Shown piece after piece: positions 17,405 to 25,090 of a stretch of 64,000 bases of DNA. Each line of letters opens with the position of its first letter. The stretch's first letter is position 1. Location: contig OY969771.1 in assembly GCA_963702925.1 (NCBI GenBank), forward strand, positions 1,798,001-1,862,000, in the 5' to 3' direction. The translations under genes and the position numbers were made by a program. The notes beneath the pieces are model-generated. The model did no database searches, was not told where the DNA came from, and worked only from the letters and a program-made list of their open reading frames with translations. Origin of the DNA: CAIKMD01 sp963702925. Lineage in GTDB: Bacteria; Pseudomonadota; Alphaproteobacteria; ATCC43930; CGMCC-115725.

Positions 17405-18865
17405 ATGGCGCTTTCACAGAGGCTCGATCTCAGGCAAAGCCAGGCGCTCGTCATGACGCCGCAGCTGCAGCAGGCGATCAAGCTGCTGCAGCTGTCGAAT
17501 GTCGAGCTGGCCGCCTATATCGAAGGCGAACTCGAGCAGAACCCGCTGCTTGAGCGTGATGACGCACCGGCCGAGGACGCGCCCGAGCCTGCCGCCGCCG
17601 CGACGGCCGAACCGGCCGAGCCGGGCCAGAGCTCCCCCGAGGAAGCCGTCGAAGCCTGGCACGAGGTCGCCGGCTCCGAAGGCGAAGGCAATCTCGATCT
17701 CGCGGGCGACCCGAGCGCCTGGAAGGCGACCGGCAACCGGCCCGAGGGCGACGACCTCCCGAGCCTCGACCAGACGCTGGCACGCCCCACCACGCTGCGC
17801 GAGCACCTCCTGGCGCAATTGGCGGAAGAGGTAAAAGACCCCGCCGACCGGGTCATCGGCGCGCATCTCGTCGACCAGATCGACGAGGCGGGCTATCTCA
17901 CGACCGAGCTTCCCGCCGTAGCGGAGCTCCTGGGCTGCGACCTGCCGCGTATCGAGCAGGTGCTGGGGCAATTACAGCGCTTCGACCCGCCGGGGGTATT
18001 CGCGCGCAATCTCGCCGAGTGCCTGACGATCCAGTTGAAAGAGCGTAACCGCTACGACCCGGCGATCCAGGTGCTGATCGAAAACCTGCCGCTGCTTGCC
18101 AGCCGCGATGTCGCGCAGCTGACGAAGCTGTGCCGCGTCGATGCCGCCGATCTTGCCGAGATGGTCGCCGAGATTCGCGCGCTCGACCCCAAGCCGGGAC
18201 TGATCTTCGACGGCGCGATCGCGCAGCCCGTCGTGCCCGAAGTGTTCGTGCGGCCGATCGGCGCCGGCTGGAGCGTCGAGCTCAACAGCGAGACCCTGCC
18301 GCGCGTCCTGGTCAATACGCGCTATTACGCCGAGGTCACGGGAACGACGCGGAACAAGGCGACCAAGGATTATCTCGCCGAGCGCTATCAATCGGCCAAC
18401 TGGCTGGTGAAGGCCTTGCATCAGCGCGCGACGACCATCCTTAAAGTGTCGCGCGAGATCGTACGGCAACAGGAAGGATTCCTGCGTCACGGCGTGCAGC
18501 ATTTGCGGCCGCTGGTGCTGCGCGACATCGCGCAAGCGATCAGCATGCATGAGAGCACGGTGAGCCGCGTCACCACGAACAAATACATGCTGACCCCGCG
18601 CGGCATTTTCGAGCTCAAATATTTTTTCACCTCGTCGATCGCGGCGTCGCTGGGCGGCGAGGCGTTGTCGGCCGAGGCGGTGCGCTTCCGCATCAAGGCC
18701 CTGATCGATGGCGAGGCGAACGACGTGCTTTCCGACGATCGCATCGTCGACATTTTGATGAAGGAAGGCGTCGACATCGCGCGCCGAACCGTCGCAAAAT
18801 ATCGCGAAGCGATGCATATCCCGTCCTCGGTGCATCGCCGGCGCGAAAAAGCGCTGCACTTCTAG
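17405..18865 (+). CDS. rpoN: RNA polymerase sigma-54 factor RpoN
   Basis: The 486-residue sigma factor has all three regions: the Gln/Leu-rich activator-interacting region I (residues 1-50, LRQSQALVMTPQLQQAIKLLQLS), an acidic variable region II (about 50-120), and the core- and DNA-binding region III, ending in the RpoN box ARRTVAKYREAMHI near residue 465. The helix-turn-helix segment ISMHESTVSRVTTNKYM is intact. It sits between lptB and ptsN in the standard order. In many proteobacteria an hpf gene lies between rpoN and ptsN; here only 71 bases separate them. A sigma-54-type promoter lies just upstream. Confidence 0.97.
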   Translation: MALSQRLDLRQSQALVMTPQLQQAIKLLQLSNVELAAYIEGELEQNPLLERDDAPAEDAPEPAAAATAEPAEPGQSSPEEAVEAWHEVAGSEGEGNLDLAGDPSAWKATGNRPEGDDLPSLDQTLARPTTLREHLLAQLAEEVKDPADRVIGAHLVDQIDEAGYLTTELPAVAELLGCDLPRIEQVLGQLQRFDPPGVFARNLAECLTIQLKERNRYDPAIQVLIENLPLLASRDVAQLTKLCRVDAADLAEMVAEIRALDPKPGLIFDGAIAQPVVPEVFVRPIGAGWSVELNSETLPRVLVNTRYYAEVTGTTRNKATKDYLAERYQSANWLVKALHQRATTILKVSREIVRQQEGFLRHGVQHLRPLVLRDIAQAISMHESTVSRVTTNKYMLTPRGIFELKYFFTSSIAASLGGEALSAEAVRFRIKALIDGEANDVLSDDRIVDILMKEGVDIARRTVAKYREAMHIPSSVHRRREKALHF

Positions 18866-18936
18866 TCGCTTGGCGGTCGCTTGACTTGCCGAAATCACAT
18901 TCGTAAGTTTTCCCGGCGTGGCACAATAGGATCGTG

Positions 18937-19401
18937 ATGGAAATTTACGACCTGGTTACACCGGCCGGCGTGATCGCAAATTTGCGGGTCGCCAACAAGC
19001 GCCAAGCGCTGCAGGAACTCGCGCGGCGGGCGGCGACGCTTCTCGGACAGGACGAGCACAAGATCTTCGAGACCTTGCTCGAACGCGAGCAGCTCGGCAC
19101 GACCGGCATCGGCGGCGGCACCGCGGTGCCGCATGGCAGGCTGCCTAATCTGGCGCGGCCGGTCGCGTTATTCGCGCGGCTCGAAAAGCCGGTCGATTTC
19201 GACGCCATCGACGGCCAGCCGGTCGATCTCATTTTCCTGCTGCTGACGCCGTCCGATGCCGGCGCCAATCATTTGAAAGCGCTGGCGCGCATTTCGCGGC
19301 TGCTGCGCGACCGCGCCATGTGCACCAAGCTGCGTGGCACCGAAGCGGCGGACGCGATCTACGCGTTGCTGACCGACCGCGCGTCGAGCCACGCCGCCTA
19401 A
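18937..19401 (+). CDS. ptsN: PTS IIA-like nitrogen regulatory protein PtsN (EIIA-Ntr)
   Basis: A 154-residue EIIA(Fru/Ntr)-fold regulator that takes phosphate from the PTS-Ntr chain at His66 in GTAVPHGRLP. Other family words are LRVANKRQALQELA and IDLIFLLLTP-like VDLIFLLLTPSDAGANHLKALARISRLLRD. The ATG at 18937 is five bases after AGGA; an in-frame GTG at 18934 is too close to that site. It regulates potassium transport and nitrogen/carbon responses in other proteobacteria. The rest of a PTS chain (EI, HPr, a mannose-type EIIA) is encoded at 61-63.5 kb in this same window. Confidence 0.93.
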   Translation: MEIYDLVTPAGVIANLRVANKRQALQELARRAATLLGQDEHKIFETLLEREQLGTTGIGGGTAVPHGRLPNLARPVALFARLEKPVDFDAIDGQPVDLIFLLLTPSDAGANHLKALARISRLLRDRAMCTKLRGTEAADAIYALLTDRASSHAA

Positions 19402-19426
19402 TCTTCCTCGCGCGCGGCCGACACAC

Positions 19427-19642
19427 TTATTGAAGCGTCGCCGGCTCCAGCTCGTTCTGGACGATCGCCCCGAAAGCGACGTCGTGGGTCGGCGCGACGC
19501 CGATCTGCGTGCCATCGGCGGCATGGATCGTGAAAGTCGTGACGCCGTTGACGACGGTTGGACGGATGTAGGCGACTTGCTGCAAGCCCATGGCGGCAAA
19601 GTCTTGGGACGTGATGTGACGTAATTTCTCGGCGATGTTCAT
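19427..19642 (-). CDS. DUF1150 family protein
   Basis: This 71-residue protein belongs to DUF1150, a family found mainly in alphaproteobacteria and commonly next to small heat-shock genes. Its recognisable frame is LRHITSQDFAAMGLQQVAYIRPT followed by a beta-rich segment (FTIHAADGTQIGVAPTHDVAFGAIVQNELEP). Its ATG overlaps the Hsp20 stop (ATGA), with AGGAG well placed upstream, so it is cotranscribed and coupled. No biochemical function is known; a role with Hsp20 under heat stress is inferred from the pairing. Confidence 0.9.
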   Translation of the reverse strand: MNIAEKLRHITSQDFAAMGLQQVAYIRPTVVNGVTTFTIHAADGTQIGVAPTHDVAFGAIVQNELEPATLQ

Positions 19643-20082
19643 GATCCACTCCTTTCGCCGCCATTGACCGGCTTGCCGGTCTTGATTGCAATCGAACGCA
19701 CCAGCCCTTCGGCGGCGCGCCGGCGAAGATCGATGTTGAGAAGCCCGTTATCGAGCGCAGCGCTGGTCACTTCGATGCCGTCGGCCAGAACGAAGGAGCG
19801 CTGGAATTGCCGCGCCGCGATCCCGCGGTGCAGATAGACGCGGCCGGTCTCTTCGGCCTGCTTGCCGCTGATGACCAGCTGGTTGTCCTCGATGCGTACC
19901 GAGAGCTCGTCCATGGTGAAGCCGGCAACCGCCAAGGTGATGCGCAGCGCGTTTTCGCCGGTCTGCTCGACATTGTAAGGCGGATAGCCATCGGCGGTGG
20001 CCTTGCTGACCCGGTCGAGCGCCCGCTCGAACTGATCGAAGCCCAGCAGCAATGGCGAGTTGAATAATGACAATCGCGACAT
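19639..20082 (-). CDS. Small heat-shock protein, Hsp20/IbpA family
   Basis: A 147-residue alpha-crystallin-domain chaperone: a short N-arm (MSRLSLFNSPLLLGFDQFERALDRV), the crystallin domain (about residues 35-125, with LRITLAVAGFTMDELSVRIEDNQLVISG and the LNIDLRR closing strand), and a C-terminal I-x-I motif (SIAIKT). The ATG at 20082 has a strong ribosome site (AGAGGAG); the frame is open further up but that part is untranslated leader. It prevents aggregation of unfolding proteins. It is expected to be heat-induced from the RpoH promoter at 20181-20209 and possibly at the translational level through its leader. Confidence 0.95.
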   Translation of the reverse strand: MSRLSLFNSPLLLGFDQFERALDRVSKATADGYPPYNVEQTGENALRITLAVAGFTMDELSVRIEDNQLVISGKQAEETGRVYLHRGIAARQFQRSFVLADGIEVTSAALDNGLLNIDLRRRAAEGLVRSIAIKTGKPVNGGERSGS

Positions 20083-20174
20083 CGGATCTCCTCTAGCGCG
20101 AGCGAGTCCAGGGATGTGGGCCCCAAAAGGCGGCCCCGATAACCCCAGAGCAGCCCTTGCGGCGCTACTCTTGG
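20083..20174 (-). promoter_or_regulatory. ROSE-like RNA thermometer in the hsp20 leader
   Basis: The leader of about 92 nt can form three stems in order: 20147-20171 (8 bp, AGAGTAGC with GCTGCTCT), 20118-20136 (GGGCC/GGCCC), and a terminal imperfect hairpin at 20084-20109 in which TCGCTC faces the GAGGAG ribosome site. UCGCU opposite AGGA matches the UYGCU signature of ROSE elements, including a G-G opposition and non-canonical pairs that would melt easily. This is read from sequence, not folded computationally. Confidence 0.5.
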
Positions 20175-20180
20175 AGTAAT

Positions 20181-20209
20181 AAATGGGGTCGTTCCGCCCC
20201 CCAATCAAG
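20181..20209 (-). promoter_or_regulatory. RpoH (sigma-32) promoter of hsp20-DUF1150
   Basis: On the minus strand CTTGATT (20209-20203) is followed after 14 bases by CCCCATTT (20188-20181), a near-perfect match to the sigma-32 consensus CTTGAAA-N11-16-CCCCATnT. Transcription would start near 20174, leaving a leader of about 92 nt before the Hsp20 ATG. Confidence 0.75.
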
Positions 20210-20271
20210 CCCGGTTGACCGTCCTCTTCGCCGCGGAAAACCGCCCTTTTGCGCCCTCTACGTCCAGCCCG

Positions 20272-21006
20272 TCAGCTCATCCAGTCCGGGCGCGGAATGG
20301 CGCGATAGGCATCGCGCAAGGCCTCGGACCAGCCCTCGCTGATCATGCGGAAATAGGGATCGGCCTCGGTAATCCGGCGGCGGATTTCGGCACGCAACGC
20401 GTCGCGGCGATAGACCATGAGATCGATCGGCATGCCGACGGTGAGATTGCTGCGCAGGGTCGAATCCATCGACACCAGGACGAGCTTCACCCCGTCGCGC
20501 GGATCGGTGTCGTATTGCAGCACGCGGTCGAGAATCGGCTTGCCGTATTTGGTCTCGCCGATCTGAAGAAACGGCGTGTCTGGCGTCGCCTCGATGAAAT
20601 TGCCCGCGGCGTAAATCTGAAAGAGCCGCATGGAGCGCCCGCGCAACTGGCCGCCGAGCATGAGCGACACGTCGAATTTGATGTTCTGCGCCTCGAGGGT
20701 CGGCCCGTCGGTGCGATAAACGCGCCGCACCGCCTCGCCCACGAGCTGCGCCGCGCGGAACATGCTCGGCACGGTGTAAAGCGTCTCGAGCCGCTCGCCG
20801 GTTTCGATCCCTTCGTGCAGCATGTTCACGACCGCCTGGGTGACCGCGAGATTGCCCGCGCTCATCACCGTGAGGAAACGCTCGCCGGCGACTTCGTAGA
20901 TGTGCATTTTCGAGAAGGTCGAGATGTTGTCGACGCCCGCATTGGTGCGGGTATCGGACAACATGACGAGTCCGTCCTTGAGATAAAGCCCGACGCAATA
21001 GGTCAT
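20272..21006 (-). CDS. Anbu: bacterial proteasome-type (HslV-like) protein
   Basis: A 244-residue Ntn-hydrolase of the Anbu (ancestral beta subunit) family, related to HslV and 20S proteasome beta subunits. Met1 is followed by Thr2 (MTYCVGLYLKDGLVMLSDTRTNAG), so removal of Met would expose an N-terminal threonine; Asp18 and Lys33 (STFSKM) match the proteasome catalytic triad partners. Anbu proteins assemble into open helical rings; peptidase activity has been hard to show. It is the last gene of a four-gene operon with transglutaminase-like, alpha-E and ATP-grasp proteins, the association known for this family. It lies 24 bases after the transglutaminase gene. Confidence 0.92.
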   Translation of the reverse strand: MTYCVGLYLKDGLVMLSDTRTNAGVDNISTFSKMHIYEVAGERFLTVMSAGNLAVTQAVVNMLHEGIETGERLETLYTVPSMFRAAQLVGEAVRRVYRTDGPTLEAQNIKFDVSLMLGGQLRGRSMRLFQIYAAGNFIEATPDTPFLQIGETKYGKPILDRVLQYDTDPRDGVKLVLVSMDSTLRSNLTVGMPIDLMVYRRDALRAEIRRRITEADPYFRMISEGWSEALRDAYRAIPRPDWMS

Positions 21007-21030
21007 CCGTCCCGTTCCCTTTGCCAGATT

Positions 21031-21837
21031 TTATTGTTGCTGCGCCGACTCTTTGACGCGAACCCGGACGGCCAGCGATTCCTCGCCATCGCCCCGCCGC
21101 ACCCCGCGCACGGGCGCCGCCGACCAATAGTCCAGCCCGACGCTGGCGCGGACATAGGCCTCGGTCGGCCGGGTGCGGTTCGACGGGTCGAAGCCGACCC
21201 AACCGAAATCAGGAATATAGGCTTCGGCCCAGGCATGGCTCGCCTGATATTCGTCGTCGCCGCCAGTCCAAAGATAGCCGCCAATATAGCGCGCCGGCAT
21301 CCCCATCGCGCGCGCGCCCGCGATGAAGATATGCGCATGGTCTTGGCACACGCCGGCGCCCAAGGTCAGGGCCTCGGCCGCCGTGGTGTTCGCTTGTGTT
21401 ACGCCCGACTTGTAATCGACGCGCGCGCGCACCTCCTCCATCAGCCCCATGAGGCGGTCGTAAGCATTGCCGCGGCGCGACAGCGCCAGCTCGGCAATCG
21501 CCGGATCGATCGCGGTCAGGCGCGTGTGGCGCAGATAGAAGATCGGCGGAAAGGTTTCGGCGGTGCCGCGCACCACCCCGTCGGTCACGCTGGTTTCGAC
21601 TTCGCCCTCGACCAGGATCGACGCATTCTCATGCGGACGGTTGACGGTATGGCAATGGACGAGGTTGCCATAGCCGTCGATGAAGCTGGGCAATTCGTAC
21701 CGCGTCTCGCCGCGCACGCGCCATTGGATGACGTTCAAGCCTTCATAAGACCGCGGCGAAAGACGCAGAGTCTGGATCGCATAGGTGATCGGCTGCGAAT
21801 AGCGATAGGAGGTTTGATGGCGGATGTTCAGGCGCAT
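21031..21837 (-). CDS. Transglutaminase-like cysteine protease, N-terminal beta domain type
   Basis: This 268-residue protein has the N-terminal bacterial transglutaminase-like domain (MRLNIRHQTSYRYSQPITYAIQTLRLSPRS, about residues 1-80) followed by a papain-fold core. The catalytic Cys-His-Asp triad is visible in GVCQDHAH, ASHAWAEAYI and GFDPSN. Such enzymes in the Anbu operon are predicted to cleave or form amide bonds on peptide tags. It starts 3 bases after the alpha-E stop codon and is part of the same transcript. The activity is inferred from the intact triad; the substrate is unknown. Confidence 0.9.
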   Translation of the reverse strand: MRLNIRHQTSYRYSQPITYAIQTLRLSPRSYEGLNVIQWRVRGETRYELPSFIDGYGNLVHCHTVNRPHENASILVEGEVETSVTDGVVRGTAETFPPIFYLRHTRLTAIDPAIAELALSRRGNAYDRLMGLMEEVRARVDYKSGVTQANTTAAEALTLGAGVCQDHAHIFIAGARAMGMPARYIGGYLWTGGDDEYQASHAWAEAYIPDFGWVGFDPSNRTRPTEAYVRASVGLDYWSAAPVRGVRRGDGEESLAVRVRVKESAQQQ

Positions 21838-21840
21838 GCA

Positions 21841-22785
21841 TCACGTAAGGTAGAGATTGGAAATCTCGCTGCCCAACAAGATCGAGCGGTCGATGAATTC
21901 GGTGAGGAATTCGTGCAGGCCGGATTGGAAGATCTTCTGGATCTTGCCGTAGCGCAGCCGCGCATGGGCCTCGCCGGCCAGGCGATGGCACTCGCCGCGC
22001 TTGCCGCCATAGGCATCGGCGATGAGATCGAGATAGCGCGTGATCTGGTCGTAGCAGGAAAGCAGCGAGCGCGGCATTTCCCGGCGCAGCATCAAAAGCT
22101 CGGCGATGAGCCAAGGCTGCAGCCGGTCGTGATAGACCCAGTGATAGGCGCGCAACGCCGAGACCGAGCGCAGGATCGATTGCCATTGGTAATAATCGAG
22201 CGCACCGCCCACGCCTTCGTCCTGCGGCAGCAGCACGTAATATTTGACGTCGAGGATGCGCGCGGTGTTGTCGGCGCGTTCGAGGAAGGTGCCGAGCCGC
22301 GTGAAATAGAACGCGTCGTTGCGCAGCATGGTGCTGTCATAGGCGCCGTTGAAAAGCTGCGAGCGCTCGCGCACCCATTCGAGAAAAGTCGGCGCCGTGT
22401 CGAGTGTCATCTTCTGCGCCGCGAAGTCGCGCGCCTTGAGCCAGGTCTCGTTGAGCGCGTCCCACATGTCGACGGTGAGCGCGGTCCGAACCGCGCGCGC
22501 GTTGCGTCGCGCGGTCTCGAGACAGGAAAACACGCTCGAACTATTGTCGGGATCGCGCACCAGATAATCGATCACCGACGCGGCCGTGGGCTCGGAATAT
22601 TTCGCAAAAAACCCGGGCTCGCAGCCGGTCGCGATCAGGGTCGAAAGCCACTCATCGCCCGAGCTGCCCAGAGAGCGCGCCATGCTCGCCATGCGGTGCC
22701 CGACCAACACGATGCGCGCGACGTTTTCGGTGCGCTCGACATAGCGCGCGAGCCAATAAAGACTATCGGCGGTTCGACTGAGCAT
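21841..22785 (-). CDS. Alpha-E domain protein
   Basis: This 314-residue all-helical protein is the alpha-E family (COG2307) found beside circularly permuted ATP-grasp proteins. The start MLSRTADSLYWLARYVERTENVARI is highly characteristic and fixes the ATG at 22785; later words include ARRNARAVRT, the paired FLERADNTARILDVKYY segment and SALRAYHWVYHDRL. There is no membrane segment or known catalytic motif. It is predicted to cooperate with the ATP-grasp enzyme. Its first 23 bases overlap the end of the ATP-grasp gene. Confidence 0.92.
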   Translation of the reverse strand: MLSRTADSLYWLARYVERTENVARIVLVGHRMASMARSLGSSGDEWLSTLIATGCEPGFFAKYSEPTAASVIDYLVRDPDNSSSVFSCLETARRNARAVRTALTVDMWDALNETWLKARDFAAQKMTLDTAPTFLEWVRERSQLFNGAYDSTMLRNDAFYFTRLGTFLERADNTARILDVKYYVLLPQDEGVGGALDYYQWQSILRSVSALRAYHWVYHDRLQPWLIAELLMLRREMPRSLLSCYDQITRYLDLIADAYGGKRGECHRLAGEAHARLRYGKIQKIFQSGLHEFLTEFIDRSILLGSEISNLYLT

Positions 22786-24259
22786 GACCCATGCTTCCGG
22801 GAGCGCCCGCCGCCCCGAGGCTTTCGAGCACCCAGGTATCCTTGGTGCCGCCGCCCTGGCTCGAATTGACGACCAGGGAACCGTCGCGCAACGCAACCCG
22901 CGTCAACCCGCCCGGCACGATGCGAATGTCGCGCCCTGCCAGCACGAAAGGCCTGAGATCGACATGGCGCGGCGCGACGCCGCTTGCGACGAAGGTCGGA
23001 CAAGTCGAAAGCGCCAGAGTCGGCTGCGCGATGTAATCATTGGGCCGTGCCTTGAGCTTCGCCGCAAAAGCTTCGCGCTCGGCGCGGGTGGCGTGCGGTC
23101 CGACCAGCATGCCGTAGCCGCCCGAGCCGTGCGTCTCCTTCACCACCAGCTCGGCAAGATGATCGAGCGTATAGGCGAGATCGTCGGGCTCGGAACAGCG
23201 ATAGGTCGGGACGTTGGAAAGGATCGGCTCTTCGCCGAGATAGAAGCGGATCATCTCGGGGACGAAGGGATAGATCGCCTTGTCGTCGGCGATGCCGGCG
23301 CCGACCGCATTGGCCAAGGTGACATTGCCCGAGCGATAGGCGTTGAACAGGCCGGGCGTGCCCAACAGCGATTCCGGCAAGAAGGTCAGCGGATCGAGGT
23401 AATCATCGTCGAGACGGCGATAGATCACGTCCACCCGGCGCGGGCCTTCGGTGGTGCGCATATAGACGATGTTCTCGACGACGACGAGATCGGCGCCTTC
23501 GACCAGCTCGATCCCCATTTCGTCGGCGAGGAAGGAATGCTCGTAATAGGCGCTGTTATTGGCGCCCGGCGTCAGCAGGACGATGGTCGGATCGCGCTCG
23601 CAATTGGCCGGCGCGACCGAGCGCAGCATCTCGTGCAGCTCTTCCGGATAATGCGAGACCGGCGCGATGCGATGACGCGCATAGAGATCGGGGAAAAGCC
23701 GCATCATCGCCTCGCGGTTCTCCAGCATGTAGGAGACGCCCGAAGGTGTGCGGCAATTATCCTCCAGCACGTAGAAATCCTTGGGGCCCACGCGCACCAT
23801 GTCGATGCCCGAGATATGCGAATAGACATCGCGCGGCGGATCGTAACCCTGCATCTCGGGGCGGAAGCCGTCATTGTGCAGCACGAGCGCGGGCGGCATC
23901 TTGCCCGCGAGCAGGATTTCGCGTTCGTGATAGACGTCGCGGATGAAAGCGTTGAGCGCCTTCACGCGTTGCGTCAGCCCGCGCGAAAGATGATCCCATT
24001 CCGTTGGATCGAGCACGCGCGGAATGATGTCGAAGGGAATCAGGCGCTCGGGGCTGCCGCCTTCGGAATAGACCGCGAAGGTGATGCCGATGCGGCGAAA
24101 CAGCAGCTCCGCCTCGCGCCGTTTCAGCTCGATCGCCTCATGCGGCGTCTCGTCCAGCCAGCGCCGGATTAGCTCGTATTGCGGCAGGCACTCGCCGGGT
24201 AACCCCGTCTCGTCATAGGCGAGCGCCGGCGGCGCATCGTGATGATCGGAATCGCGCAT
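22763..24259 (-). CDS. Circularly permuted type 2 ATP-grasp protein
   Basis: A 498-residue COG2308 protein predicted to form peptide or amide bonds using ATP. The ordered signatures are LSRGLTQRVKALNAFIRDVYHER, the ATP-binding words FYVLEDNCRTPSGVSYMLENRE, VDVIYRRLDDDYLDPL, GNVTLANAVGAGIADDKAIYPFVPEMIRFYLGEEP, VVKETHGSGGYGML and VNSSQGGGTKDTWVL. The ATG at 24259 has a strong site (AAAGGAGGG) on the minus strand upstream. It is the first gene of the four-gene Anbu operon. The family is proposed to add amino acids or tags to peptides; the actual substrate is unknown. Confidence 0.93.
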   Translation of the reverse strand: MRDSDHHDAPPALAYDETGLPGECLPQYELIRRWLDETPHEAIELKRREAELLFRRIGITFAVYSEGGSPERLIPFDIIPRVLDPTEWDHLSRGLTQRVKALNAFIRDVYHEREILLAGKMPPALVLHNDGFRPEMQGYDPPRDVYSHISGIDMVRVGPKDFYVLEDNCRTPSGVSYMLENREAMMRLFPDLYARHRIAPVSHYPEELHEMLRSVAPANCERDPTIVLLTPGANNSAYYEHSFLADEMGIELVEGADLVVVENIVYMRTTEGPRRVDVIYRRLDDDYLDPLTFLPESLLGTPGLFNAYRSGNVTLANAVGAGIADDKAIYPFVPEMIRFYLGEEPILSNVPTYRCSEPDDLAYTLDHLAELVVKETHGSGGYGMLVGPHATRAEREAFAAKLKARPNDYIAQPTLALSTCPTFVASGVAPRHVDLRPFVLAGRDIRIVPGGLTRVALRDGSLVVNSSQGGGTKDTWVLESLGAAGAPGSMGHAQSNRR

Positions 24260-24419
24260 CGGCGTTACCCTCCTTTCCGATCTCGAAGAGCAGGTAGCAA
24301 ACCGCGCGCCAGTCGCGACTCTATACACCCAAAGGACTGTTTCCCCATGATCTTTCGGGAATTCGGCGACGTTAGACGGCGCGCCGATTGCCGCACACCG
24401 CCTCGCTTTAACCCGTATG

Positions 24420-24432
24420 CCTAAAAATTAGG
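24420..24432. promoter_or_regulatory. Short AT-rich inverted repeat, possible operator
   Basis: CCTAAAAATTAGG is a 5-base perfect inverted repeat with a 3-base centre, about 160 bases before the ATP-grasp start. It is AT-rich in a GC-rich setting. Any regulator is unknown. Confidence 0.3.
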
Positions 24433-24560
24433 CGGACGTGTGGGGCTGCAATGGCGCCAAGAAACTCAGCACGCATATTTGCAGGGAAATGACTGTATCA
24501 AGTCGAAACATTTGATCATCACCCGCGCGCAGGCAGCGCCGGTCGTGTAACGACGATGAA

Positions 24561-24640
24561 ACGCCCCCCACCCTAACCCTCCCCCTCGAGGGGGGAGGGA
24601 TGGGAGGGGGTGACGCGGGAATGACGATTCAGTTTGATGA
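24561..24640. repeat. GC-rich palindromic intergenic repeat, copy 1
   Basis: The core is a near-perfect palindrome (CCCTCCCCCTCGAG and its complement) preceded by CGCCCCCCACCCTAA and followed by GGGAGGGGGTGA, then GCGGGAATGACGATT. The same arrangement recurs at 26273-26383, so it is a dispersed repeat rather than a gene-specific site. A strong RNA hairpin is expected. Confidence 0.8.
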
Positions 24641-24672
24641 AGAATTCGCTCGTGAACGACGCGCATCGCGCC

Positions 24673-24813
24673 TCAACTCGTCTTGCGCGGTTTGGTCTTG
24701 CCGTTCATGCGCGCGGCGCGCTTGGCGTTCTTGGTTTTGGCGCGATCTTCGCTTTGCGCGGCGGCTTCGGTTTTTTCTTTTTTGTTCTGGCGACGAAAAG
24801 CATGTCCGCCCAT
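24673..24813 (-). CDS. 46-residue Lys/Arg-rich small protein
   Basis: ATG at 24813 opens a 46-codon frame with a good ribosome site (AGGGAGATCAAC before the ATG). The product begins MGGHAFRRQNKKEKTEAAAQ and continues highly basic, with KTKNAKRAARMNGKTKPRK near the end; it has no hydrophobic segment and is likely disordered. The charge suggests nucleic-acid or ribosome binding, which is inference. It lies 54 bases downstream of the tRNA-Ala terminator on the same strand. Codon use follows the genome (GCC, CGC, AAG). I do not recognise the family. Confidence 0.65.
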   Translation of the reverse strand: MGGHAFRRQNKKEKTEAAAQSEDRAKTKNAKRAARMNGKTKPRKTS

Positions 24814-24866
24814 GTTGATCTCCCTGTGAAATATCGCGCGCGGCGATCGCGGCGCGCTATGTCAGC

Positions 24867-24896
24867 AAAAGGGGCCGGCCGTTTTTGGCCGACCCC
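24867..24896 (-). terminator. Rho-independent terminator after tRNA-Ala copy 1
   Basis: On the minus strand GGGGTCGGCC and GGCCGGCCCC form a 10-bp stem (one G-T pair) with a 6-base loop, followed by TTTT. It begins 10 bases after the tRNA CCA. Confidence 0.8.
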
Positions 24897-24905
24897 GAGG
24901 ATGAG

Positions 24906-24981
24906 TGGTGGAGCCACGGGGAATCGAACCCCGGACCTCTACAATGCCATTGTAGCACTCTCCCATCTGAGCTATGACCCC
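24906..24981 (-). tRNA. tRNA-Ala, anticodon GGC (copy 1)
   Basis: A 76-nucleotide tRNA with encoded CCA. The acceptor arms GGGGTCA and TGGCTCC pair with wobble, the T loop TTCGATT is standard, and the anticodon stem-loop CTACA-ATGGCAT-TGTAG gives GGC for alanine GCC/GCU codons. It differs from the copy at 29477-29552 by a single base next to the D arm (GAGTGC here, GAGCGC there). Confidence 0.96.
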
Positions 24982-25090
24982 AAAGAGGCCGCCGGCGAGC
25001 GCGCCGCGTATGCGCATTTTAGCGCGGAACCCAAAAATCGGCGAGCCGGAAAAGCGCCTCCTTATGCGGGGGAAAAGGCGCGGATCGGGC

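Larger units (their letters stand above)
24260..24672. other. Intergenic region upstream of the Anbu operon
   Basis: This 413-base stretch has no convincing gene. It contains the ribosome site of the ATP-grasp gene, a weak minus-strand TATAGA near 24323, a perfect inverted repeat CCTAA-AAA-TTAGG at 24420-24432 that could be an operator, and copy 1 of a GC-rich palindromic repeat at 24561-24640. No strong -35/-10 pair was found. Confidence 0.5.

Noticed and set aside
20215..22869. A long plus-strand open frame of 884 codons opposite the Anbu operon
   Set aside because: It is antisense to four recognised genes, its translation is rich in Arg, Ala, His and Gln without any domain, and it arises from high-GC third-position bias.
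24974..25090. An N-terminal extension of the flavin monooxygenase reading across the tRNA-Ala
   Set aside because: It would translate part of the tRNA gene and its promoter; the conserved protein starts at the ATG at 25091.
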